NCBI GenBank assembly: GCA_933207985.1
Contig: OW240915.1
Span: 279,854,373 to 279,918,372 of the forward strand
Source: Pelobates cultripes
Taxonomy: Eukaryota; Chordata; Amphibia; Anura; Pelobatidae
Length of the DNA: 64,000 bases
Direction of reading: 5' to 3'
Shown here: positions 53,677 through 62,724 of the stretch, piece by piece
Numbering within the stretch: the first letter of the stretch is position 1
Layout of the letters: the number at the start of each line of letters is the position of its first letter
Notes under the pieces: model-generated
What the model was told of the DNA's origin: nothing
Databases searched by the model: none
The model's input: only the letters and a program-made list of their open reading frames with translations
Translations under genes and position numbers: made by a program

Positions 53677-56345
53677 TTAAAACCTTTGTCCCTCCAATTG
53701 AAGACTATGTCCTCTTGTTGTGGTAGTTTTTCTTCTTTTAAGTATAGTCTCCTCCTTTACTGTGTTGATTACCTTTATATATTTAAATGTTTCTATCATA
53801 TCCCCCCTGTCTCGTCTTTCCTCCAAGCTATACATGTTAAGATCCTTTAACCTTTCCTGGTAAGTTTTATCCCGCAATCCATGAACCAGTTTAGTAGCCC
53901 TTCTCTGAACCCTCTCTAAGGTGTCAATATCCTTCTGAAGATACGGTCTCCAGTACTGTGTACAATACTCCAAGTGAGGTCTCACCAGTGTTCTGTACAA
54001 TGGCATGAGCACTTCCCTCTTTCTACTGCTAATACCTCTCCCTATACAACCAAGCATTCTGCTAGCATTTCCTGCTGCTCTATTACATTGTCTGCCTACC
54101 TTTAAGTCATCAGAAATAATCACCCCTAAATCCCTTTCCTCAATTGTTGAGGTTAGGACTCTATCAAATATTCTGTACTCTGCCCTTGGGTTTTTACGTC
54201 CAAGATGCATTATCTTGCACTTATCCACATTAAATGTCAGTTGCCACAATTCTGACCATTTTTCTAGTTTACCTAAATCATTTGCCATTTGGCTTATCCC
54301 TCCTGGAACATCAACCCTGTTACATATCTTAGTATCATCAGCAAAAAGACATACCTTACCATCAAGACCTTCTGCGATATCACTAATAAAAATATTAAAG
54401 AGAATGGGTCCAAGTACAGATCCCTGAGGTACCCCACTGGTGACAAGTCCAAGCTTCGAATATATATTCCATTAACTTCAACCCTCTGTTGCCTGTCACT
54501 CAGCCACTGCCTTACCCATTCAACAATATTGGAATCCAAACTTAAAGATTGCAGTTTATTGATAAGCCTTCTATGTGCAACAGTGTCAAAAGCCTTACTG
54601 AAATCTAGGTAAGCAATGTCTACTGCACCACCCTGATCTATAATTTTAGTTACCCAATCAAAAAAATCAATAAGATTAGTTTGGCATGATCTCCCTGAAG
54701 TAAATCCATGTTGTCTCTGATCTTGAAATCCATGTGTTTTTAGATGTTCAACAATCCTATCCTTTAACATGGTTTCCATCACTTTCCCCACTACTGAAGT
54801 AAGGCTTACTGGCCTATAGTTGCCCGACTCCTCCCTATTACCTTTCTTGTAAATAGGCACAACATTCGCTAACTTCCAATCTTCTGGGACTACTCCTGTT
54901 AACAATGATTGGTTAAATAAATCTGTTAATGGTTTTGCTAGTACACCAATAAGCTCTTTTAATAGCTTTGGGTATATTCCATCAGGTCCCATTGACTTAT
55001 TTGTCTTTACTTTTGACAGTTGAAATAGAACCTCTTCCTCTGTAAACTCACGTGTAATAAGTGACTCCTGTATCCTTTTTCTCAACTGAGGTCCTTTTCC
55101 TTCATTTTCATCTGTAAATACAGAACAAAAATATTTATTGAGGCAGTCAGCTAGCCCTTTATCTTCTTCTACATACCTTCCTTCTTTTGTTTTTAATCTA
55201 AGTAATCCTTGTTTTACTTTTCTTTTCTCATTTATGTATCTAAAAAATGTTTTGTCCCCCTTTTTTACTGACTGTGCTATTTTCTCTTCTGTGTGTGATT
55301 TGGAAGCTCTTATAACTTGCTTAGCCTCTTTCTGCCTAATCTTATAGATCATTTTGTCTTCCTCACTCTGGGTTTTTTTATAATTCCTAAATGCTAACTT
55401 TTTGTTTTTAACTATTTTGGCCACATCTGCGGAGTACCACAGTGGTTTCTTGAATTTTTTGCTTTTACTGACAAGCCTAATGCAATTTTCTGTTGCCTTC
55501 AATAGTGCAACTTTTAAATAATCCCATTTCTCTTGGACTCCATTTAAATTGCTCCAGTCTGATAATGACTCCTCTACCCATATTCTAATTTTAGAAAAGT
55601 CTGTTTTTCTAAAGTCTAAAACTTTTGTTTTTGTGTGGTGTGACTCAGTCACTGTTCTTATATTAAACCACACCGACTGATGATCACTGGATCCTAAACT
55701 TTCACCTACAGTAATATCTGATACCAAATCTCCATTTGTTAACACTAACAAATTTTTTTTAGAGACAATCCCAGTAGTGAGTTTAGAATAGGTGTGCTCC
55801 TGGCACAAGTAGCTAATTTTGTTTTCCAATTCACATCAGGTAGATTAAAGTCACCCATGATGATAACTTCCCCCTTCATTGTCATTTTAGCTATTTCCTC
55901 TACTAGTAGATTATCTAACTCTTCAATTTGTCCTGGGGGCCTATAAATCACACCTACACGAGTTACGAGTTACTGTGTGATTACCAAATTCTAACGTAAC
56001 CCAAACGGACTCTATGTTTGCCTCACTAACTTTTATTAGGCTAGATTTTATGCTATCCTTCACATACAGGGCCACCCCTCCCCCTTTCTTGCTTTCCCTA
56101 TCTTTTTTGTATAAAGAGTACTCTGGTATTGCTATGTCCCAGTCATTTCTCTCATTATACCATGTCTCAGTAACAGCGACTAAATCTACACTATCAGTTG
56201 CCATTATTGCCACAAGTTCATGGATCTTTTCCCCTAAACTGCGAGCATTTGTAGACATGAATCTAAGCTTATCATTTTTTAGCACACTTGCTACAGGCAC
56301 GTTCTGTCCTTGTTTTGGGGGACAATTGGATTGATGTTTTATCAC
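53677..56345 (-). pseudogene. CR1 ORF2 (endonuclease and reverse transcriptase), broken
   Basis: Frames in order: 56345-55941 has MSTNARSLGEKIHELVAI and VAVTETWYNERND (endonuclease). 55951-55745 has VIIMGDFNLPDVNW. 55829-54294 has GSSDHQSVWFNIR, the linker, NKSMGPDGIYPKLLKEL, NYRPVSLTSVVGKVME and IAYLDFSKAFDTVAHRR. 54288-53677 has KCKIMHLGRKN, EERDLGVIISDDLKV and YRTLVRPHLEYCTQYW. Breaks: a 7-base duplication near 55966-55980, a deletion near 55750-55765 relative to the copy at 63.3 kb, and a shift near 54440 that puts the SGVPQGS and catalytic FADD blocks out of frame. Confidence 0.9.
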
Positions 56346-56361
56346 TCTATTGCCCCCCCTC

Positions 56362-57339
56362 CTAGTTTAAATACATCCTAGCAAAACCTCTGAACTGCTC
56401 ACTGAGAAAAAAATTTCCCTTTTGAGAAAGATGCAAACCATCTTTTTTGTACAGCTTATTTCCATTCCAAACAGAGCTACCATGAGAAACAAAGCCAAAT
56501 CCTTGTTCCCGACAACATTCACCAAGCCACAAATTAAAGTCCCTAATACGCATCTGCCTGTCGTTCTGAGTGTTATGCACAGGCAGAACTTCAGAGAATG
56601 ACAGTGTGGAAACAACCTGCCGTATATCATTGGCAAAAACACTAAAAACTTCCTTAACCACTGAAACCTCATTGCAAGCCAAGTCATTTGTCCCTAGATG
56701 GACAAGTACATCCAATTCCCCTTCCTGCTTTGCTTGCTTAACAATATAACAGATACGTCTCCTGTCTCTGTGAGCAGTAGCTCCGGGAAGACACCTCACA
56801 AGAGCACCATTGTCCATCTCCACACCTCTTATGATCGAATCCCCCAACAACAACTGCTTTCTATTAGGCCTCACCATAGTCTCCAAGCCAGTCTCCACAA
56901 CACCACTAGCCTCAGTGCCTCTCTCCACAAAACCACTAGCCTCAGTGCCTCTCTCCACAACACCACTAGCCTCAGTGCCTCTCTCCACAACACCACTAGC
57001 CTCAGTGCCTCTCTCCACAACACCATTACACTCTGAAAGTGCAGAAAATGAATTATGTAGAGCAACAGACTGTGCAAAATGCCATTTATCCACAACTCTA
57101 AGTCTACCAGATCCTACAGTAATCCATCTGCCATTCCTAGTATGTCTCTGCGGCAGTGGCTTTGCAGCCGTTCCAGTCTGAGTTTGTTCACCAGATAATT
57201 TACAAATCTCAGACTTCAAAAATACAATCTCCTGCCGCAAGATAGAGAACTGTCTACAGATTAGACAACAAACAAATCTCCAAAAAGTAGAACGTGAAAC
57301 AAATGCATAGCAACTATTACACTGAACTAAGTCTGCCAT
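56362..57339 (-). CDS. CR1 ORF1 protein with SGNH-type esterase domain, intact frame
   Basis: 325 codons from ATG. Residues 7-33 hold four or more cysteines (CNSCYAFVS, CCLICRQ), a zinc-finger-like region, then a hydrophobic heptad stretch (FSILRQEIVFLKSEI). A 10-residue unit VVERGTEASG is repeated four to five times in the middle. The second half is SGNH hydrolase-like: LLLGDSIIRGV (Ser block), VLVHLGTNDL (Asn block) and KKDGLHLSQKG (Asp-His block). Esterase domains occur in ORF1 of many CR1 and L2 elements and may act on lipids or in RNP assembly. The frame lies about 17 bp upstream of the ORF2 region. Confidence 0.9.
   Translation of the reverse strand: MADLVQCNSCYAFVSRSTFWRFVCCLICRQFSILRQEIVFLKSEICKLSGEQTQTGTAAKPLPQRHTRNGRWITVGSGRLRVVDKWHFAQSVALHNSFSALSECNGVVERGTEASGVVERGTEASGVVERGTEASGFVERGTEASGVVETGLETMVRPNRKQLLLGDSIIRGVEMDNGALVRCLPGATAHRDRRRICYIVKQAKQEGELDVLVHLGTNDLACNEVSVVKEVFSVFANDIRQVVSTLSFSEVLPVHNTQNDRQMRIRDFNLWLGECCREQGFGFVSHGSSVWNGNKLYKKDGLHLSQKGNFFLSEQFRGFARMYLN
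56890..57033 (-). repeat. 30-bp tandem array in CR1 ORF1
   Basis: About four and a half near-identical 30-bp units (CTCAGTGCCTCTCTCCACAA + CACCACTAGC). The length is a multiple of three, so copy number can change without breaking the frame; it adds VVERGTEASG units. Confidence 0.9.
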
Positions 57340-57423
57340 TCCAATGAGAAAAATAATTTAACTCAAACTAATCTTAACTTTTTTCTTTATCCTCCTGAAT
57401 ACCTCAGATTACCTCCAGTTTAT

Positions 57424-57697
57424 CTCCAGAATATCTCCAACTACACACTTAGAAGCAGCACTCTCCAGAATATCTCCAACTACACACTTAGAAGCAGCAC
57501 TCTCCAGAATATCTCCAACTACACACTTAGAAGCAGCACTCTCCAGAATATCTCCAACTACACACTTAGAAGCAACACTCTCCAGAATATCTCCAACTAC
57601 ACACTTAGAAGCAGCACTCTCCAGAATATCTCCAACTACACACTTAGAAGCAACACTCTCCAGAATATCTCCAACTACACACTTAGAAGCAACACTT
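57424..57697 (-). repeat. 39-bp tandem monomers in CR1 5' UTR
   Basis: Seven units of 39 bp (CTCCAGAATATCTCCAACTA + CACACTTAGAAGCAGCACT), differing by an occasional G/A. An eighth single unit lies upstream in the element at 58000-58038. They read through as a 13-residue repeat on the minus strand but lie before ORF1. They resemble promoter monomers of some rodent L1s in layout only. Confidence 0.9.
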
Positions 57698-57710
57698 AGG
57701 TGAAGCAACC

Positions 57711-57755
57711 AAGCTATATTAGCCAAGCTAATGACAACAAGCCTTATATAACTCC
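57711..57755 (-). promoter_or_regulatory. Internal TATA-like promoter in the CR1 5' UTR
   Basis: TATATAAGG on the minus strand (57750-57742) is about 35 bases before AGCTTGGTTGCTTCACC (starting 57715). The element's outer 5' end at 58058 begins with exactly that AGCTTGG sequence, so it looks like a transcript start. A CAGGTAAGA splice-donor-like site lies upstream near 57930-57945. Confidence 0.6.
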
Positions 57756-58367
57756 TAAAATCACCACCCACTAGGAATGTTTAACACCTGAGTAGGCCTC
57801 CGCTTATTTGCAAACAATAGCTAATTAACCAGCAATCAATAGCAAGTAACTAGCTTAATCAAATCAAATGCTTTATAATTACCAACAGGAATTCAAACCT
57901 TGTGCAATCAGTAACCTTTTCCTACAGATGAATCTTACCTGTAACAGTAGAAAAGAAAGCTCTTAGCACAACTCTTAGACAGTTGAAACTTCTGAAAACT
58001 CTCCAGAATATCTCCAACTACACACTTAGAAGCAACACTTAGGTGAAGCAACCAAGCTACTATTGAAGATTATTCTCATTAACCAAAGAATGTTACTTAA
58101 TGCATCTCTGAGGAAATACTTAATAATTAACTTTGTGTTGTTTATTACTTGCACCTCTTCTTATTGGATTATTGCCTAAATGCAATTCATTTAAGTTTAA
58201 CACTTATTAAAACTTTGTTTGAATCAATTTACCAGCGATTCCCTCTTTTCTTAAAGCTACAGTATTGATACTTTAAAGTTTCTCCGTATCTTCACTCATG
58301 TAATTAGGCAGGTTTACAAGCTGCAGTTGAGTTCCAAGCCAAATCACCCAAGTAGCGTAACACAATA

Positions 58368-59160
58368 CCAGAAGTGGGCTTAGGAAGCAATGTACAAAGT
58401 TCCTTTTTCAGAACAGGCAGTGTTTGTATAGCTAAGGCTACAGGTACAATCTCTTTGCATTAGAACCACTATAATAAGCTGAAGGGGTTTTGGTGCTTAG
58501 ATTTTCCCTTTAACCACTACACGGTGTTAGGATGTGCCATTGCATCATAATTATCCCTCTTTAATGCCGTTCGTATGTATTGATGGCTTTAATGTCTAAC
58601 ATTTTGGTGTCCTAACATTTTGGTGTTAGCATGGTAAAGCCCTGGACATACCAGGGAGTCCCAGGCATCAATCAATACCTGGGGCTCCACTGTGACTGAC
58701 AAATGCGCTGTATGTTGTGCTCAAAGTGAACACTGCTACAGCTATTTAAATAGGTAATTCAATGTCTATTGCAAATACGCCGTGTGAGCACAGTTATATC
58801 CCTGCTCACACCATGGAGACCCAGTTATCAGTCTATACTTGGGGCTCTTCTCTATGAGCTGGGACCAAAAGAACACAAAGTGAACACTGCTTATAGCTAT
58901 TTAAATCCTAGAAGAACATCGTGACTGTGTGACCTCGCTCAGGTATGGTGATTCTGGTTTTACAAAGGTCTAAACAGATCTCCCAGCATGGCCTTGTGCT
59001 GATTTTGATCACATTGTGATCAGCATGCCTGATTTACAGCATTACAGGAATATCTCTGTAATGCAGAAAACAGCAAGCAGATGGTGGCAGTATAAAACTC
59101 TCTACTGTTTTAACTAGTAAATACATCTGCTGATATCAATACTAATATTAGCAGAATATT
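58368..59160. other. Non-coding sequence, possible old repeats
   Basis: GC-balanced. GAAGGGGTTTTGGTGCTTAG with ATTTTCCCTTTAA near 58510 looks like a T2-like end. ACATACCAGGGAGTCCCAGG and a later CACACCATGGAGACCCAG suggest a duplicated GC-rich piece at about 58650-58860. No frame of note. Confidence 0.4.
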
Positions 59161-59164
59161 TCTA

Positions 59165-59400
59165 TAGGGATAGGGTTAAGGTTAGGAGTAGGGTTAGAGT
59201 TAGGGTTATAGCAGGGTTAGTCGTAGGTTTAGTGTTAGGGTACAAGTTAGAATTAGTGTAAGACTAGGCTTAATTGTATAGTGAGGGTTAGGGTTAATGC
59301 TGTTTAGGGTTAGGGATAGTGTAGGGTTAAGGTTAGATGTAAGGTTAGGGCAAGTATAAAGTTAGTGTAAACATAGGGCTAATGGTAGGGTTGGTATATG
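59165..59400. repeat. Degenerate interstitial telomere-like repeats (TTAGGG)n
   Basis: About 235 bp dominated by TAGGGTTAGGG, GGTTAGGAGTAGGGTTAG and close variants, always the same strand. Vertebrate telomeres are TTAGGG. Units are diverged, so this is an old internal array, not a chromosome end. Confidence 0.8.
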
Positions 59401-59640
59401 GGTAACTACCATTAACTACAAAAATGTAATTTGGATCCTACAGAAATGAGATATGTAACAATCAGGACTAATATGTAAATCTATTTTGAGTGCTTTTTTA
59501 TTAGTTGCACTGGATGTGTAAAAATGATTATAAGCAAAATGATGAAAAAAAAGTGTCTCCCTCAATTTTTTAACATTTAATTTACACGTTATGTTGTGCT
59601 AAGTAAACATACAGGGTATTAAAGGAAAGCTATGTCTGTC
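59401..59640. other. AT-rich spacer
   Basis: No feature. Confidence 0.5.
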
Positions 59641-59641
59641 C

Positions 59642-59722
59642 TTTAACCCCTTAAGGACACATGACATGTGTGACATGTCATGATTCCCTTTTATTCCAGA
59701 AGTTTGGTCCTTAAGGGGTTAA
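59642..59722. mobile_element. Short palindromic MITE (TTAACCCCTTAAGG ends), copy 1
   Basis: Begins TTTAACCCCTTAAGGACAC and ends TCCTTAAGGGGTTAAAC. Inside, ACATGACATGTGTGACATGT is itself dyad-symmetric. TTAA at both tips with CCC next to it fits piggyBac-type targets. Confidence 0.75.
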
Positions 59723-60537
59723 ACAAATTATATAATATGTATGGGAGAACTTAAAGTGAGATTATTAAATTACAGTTGAACAAATACATAGCACAAATTT
59801 TAGGTTTTGTTTTGGTTCCGAACTTGAACAATTGCCTCTGTCCTCAAGGGGTTAACATGATTCAATAAAAAACCTGGGGAAGATTACTCAGCCTTCAGTA
59901 ATTTGTAATAATAAAATAATTACTTTGGAATAATAAAATATCCATAGTAGTAATAAGAAAAGGAACCGTCTCAAACAATTACCATCATTAATTTATTGAA
60001 AGTTTAGCAGGCACAATCACAGTTTCATATATATATATATATATAATTTTCCATGGAGCTTATATTTTTATGCAATTCATGTGTGAAAGGGTGAACTCGA
60101 CTTACAGGCATTTTACGTTAACAATATTAAATAGACTCGGGATAATTTTTGGTGATTACCTGAGGCACTGTCTTTCTGGTTTTCACTATATCTCTAAAAG
60201 CAAACTGTTGATAAGACTTTTTTTTTTTTAGCAAAATAAAATTGCAGATATACAATCTGATTGTTTTGGGATTTTTTTTCCCATTAAAATCTCAAAGCAA
60301 ACTAGCTAAATAAAGCTTGCTAAATTAAATTATACATTCTAACATATTGGATACACATTTAAATTATGAACTTCCTAGAGTTAACATTAGATGGATTTTA
60401 TGTTATTTTTTATTTCTTGTATATGTATTTCAGTTAATCCAAATCAGTCTGAAAAGTTATTAATACACGGGCGCCAATATGTTGATCGTGAGCTACCAGT
60501 CGATCGCAAATGCAATGCTGGTAAATCGTGGCCGTCT
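59723..60537. other. AT-rich non-coding sequence
   Basis: CCTCAAGGGGTTAACATG near 59843 is a lone end of the same MITE type. (TA)n near 60027. No other feature. Confidence 0.5.
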
Positions 60538-60539
60538 CT

Positions 60540-60620
60540 TTAATCCCTTAAGGACACGTGACATGTGTGACATGTCATGATTCCCTTTTATTCCAGAAGT
60601 TTGGTCCTTAAGAGGTTAAT
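60540..60620. mobile_element. Short palindromic MITE, copy 2
   Basis: TTTAATCCCTTAAGGACACG ... GGTCCTTAAGAGGTTAAT. Nearly identical to the copy at 59642, 0.9 kb away and in the same orientation, with three or four substitutions. Confidence 0.75.
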
Positions 60621-62724
60621 TAGACATGGTTCGAGGACCACGACTCAGGCAGCACTATTTGATCCTGTGGAGGAGCATGAAGGCACGCAACTCCATGCAG
60701 ATGTTGACATGCTCCGCCTTCCGTCAGTGATTCCTGTCAGCTCTTTTAGTAGGTAGAACTCATTGAGCTGGTCATTTAAAAAATAGATCATGACACTAAA
60801 ATGTGTGGACACTCCTGTATTAAAAAAATTATTCCCATCCCTGTTTCTTAATTTAGTAAAGGAAAAACTTTCTTATGTTATGTTATGTTATGAATAATTA
60901 CCCATTCAGTCAAACTGCAATAAGAGCATCCCTTCCAACCTGCTGCCATCAAACTTGTGTTTCAGTGCTATTCTATATAGATAAAGCTATACACATATTC
61001 ACATATCTATATATTAAAATATGAAGATACAGTTTAAGGGTTAATCCAACCAAAAACCAGTGTTGTGCTTTATTTGTACCGACCCCTTCTGTGCTGGTCT
61101 CTTACCTCCCCCCCCATAATCAGTAATGCCAATAAAAAATAAAGAAAATTAAAGGCTTAAACTTACCCCCTTTCTCTTGATGAGGCTAAGTTCTCCCTCA
61201 GCCTGATCCTTCTTTGCTGACATCACTCCCCTTCCATTTCAGGAAGGTGTGTCAGGTAGAACAGACTGAGGGGAGGACAGATGCAACATGCAGAGGAAGG
61301 CCATGCTGCCATTGGCTGTCTGGCACTAGCATGCTGTGAGTGCTGGTGTTAGACACCTTTTGTGCACAGAACTTACTCTAGCCAGCCTGGAACTTTGTTC
61401 TGGGTTCATCAATGACACGGCTGGAGGAGGAGTTACACCTCTAGTAATGAAGGAGTAAATATCTGTATGTGCAGCATTTCAAAATGAAACACTGCACATA
61501 CAGACTCCAAGCACCATGACTACTACAAATCACTGACATTGCCATGGTACACTCAATAATGCTTTAACATCTGCACTCTGCTGCAGCCACTAGGGTCATA
61601 CAAAAAGTGCTTTAGCAGCAACCTCTGCATAGTTTGCCCTGAGTGTCAGGACCCGTGTGTTTTTGGCATTATTTTTAACAAAATAAACAGATGTATAGCT
61701 TCAGCGGGTTTGGCATTATGCACAAGGAGGAAGGGACAGGGAATCTCCTTGCATCATAACCTTAAGTATAATGCTTAGAATGTCCATTTATAGAAGCTCT
61801 TATACTCTTACAATTCAAACACCATCTTTGTTCTATTTACTGATGTGTGACAAAATACACAGCTGGGGAATCCTAATTCACTAGTGTAGTATATCCTGCT
61901 TTAGTTTGCACTACTATACCATTGCATGGAAAATGTGCTAAAATCTAATTTGAGCCCACACAGGGAACAATGTAGGGCAGACGTCTAACAGAGTACCAAG
62001 AAGAAGGACATTCCTTTGGTTTACACGGTGATTGCTGTGTTCTTAGAACATTGTATCACAACTGCTTTTTCCACATAGCCCCTATGTAGGTTATAAAATG
62101 TATAATACAAGCACAGTCACTTGCTCTCTAAGCTTTCTTTTCCTGTTCTAATTCTTTAAATAACCTTAAGAAGCAGCTGATACAGCCAGCTGAACTAAAC
62201 AAATGTTACATACAGTTCAGCAATTTAATTACAAACAGAAGGAAAGCAAGAGCTCGGCATCATTTCTAAGAGGTCCTCGGAGAATGAAGAGATGCTGAAG
62301 CAATTATAATGTAGATGGAACATTATTTACAATGCATAAAAAACAGCACAGTCAAAACAATTCATAAGCATGAACACAGAAGAAAAGAAAAACTGAAATT
62401 AAAAATGAAGTTTTACTGCTTATACAACCACTACACTGCCGTCAACTTACATGTCCATCTTTCAATAAGTGAAGAGAAGCAATTTAATAGAGAGAGTAAT
62501 GTCAATAAAATAAAGAATTTTGATCCTATAGAAACATACAGAAGTTTATTTACTAAGGGGTAGATGGTGGGGAATTAAAAAATTAATTATAAAATTTAGG
62601 CAAAAAGAAAATCAAGTTTGAAACCCAGCTTAACTGGTACATTTTTCCAATGCAGATACTAAATTGCAACATGGTTTTTAGTTCATCAGAATTTACTCTT
62701 TAGTGAACTAAACAAGGAAAGAAA
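60621..62724. other. Non-coding sequence, possible old T2-like MITE
   Basis: A GC-balanced segment at about 61030-61570 has CATTGGCTGTCTGGC and GCATTTCAAAATGAAACACTGC, and might be an old MITE. Boundaries not resolved. The rest is AT-rich; the frame at 62315-62563 (lysine-rich) has no motif. Confidence 0.4.

Larger units (their letters stand above)
53425..58058 (-). mobile_element. CR1 LINE, nearly full length
   Basis: On the minus strand: 5' UTR with duplicated start module and 39-bp tandem repeats, ORF1 with an SGNH-type esterase, ORF2 with endonuclease and reverse transcriptase, a 3' UTR and the tail TATGTTTCTATGTTTCTATG. The sequence ACT borders both ends (53422-53424 and 58059-58061), a minimal duplication or chance. 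Frameshifts in ORF2 make it inactive. A second copy lies in the opposite orientation from 62725. Confidence 0.9.
52739..58367 (+). mobile_element. Solo chromovirus-type LTR with TSD CAATA, split by a CR1
   Basis: The LTR starts TGTCATACG at 52744 and ends GTAACA at 58362, flanked by CAATA at 52739-52743 and 58363-58367. Without the CR1 (53425-58058) it is about 985 bp. Its U3 has TTCTGGGTTC and TCTGACGCGG ... GACCGCGCCAGA, as in the chromovirus LTR at 18.8 kb (TCTGACGCGG ... CCGCGCCAGA), so a related family is likely. A tandem array follows. No internal coding part exists. Confidence 0.85.

Noticed and set aside
54005..57181. Plus-strand Ser/Thr/Pro-rich frames over the CR1
   Set aside because: Antisense shadows of CR1 ORF1 and ORF2.
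57424..57697. CRISPR-like array
   Set aside because: The 39-bp units are head-to-tail with no spacers, and the genome is eukaryotic.
57409..57771. 120-codon frame with 13-residue repeats (ASKCVVGDILES) before CR1 ORF1
   Set aside because: The 39-bp monomers are a multiple of three and have no stop; they lie in the 5' UTR and show no domain. An upstream peptide cannot be fully excluded.
59165..59400. True telomere
   Set aside because: It is internal, short and diverged, with single-copy-like sequence on both sides.
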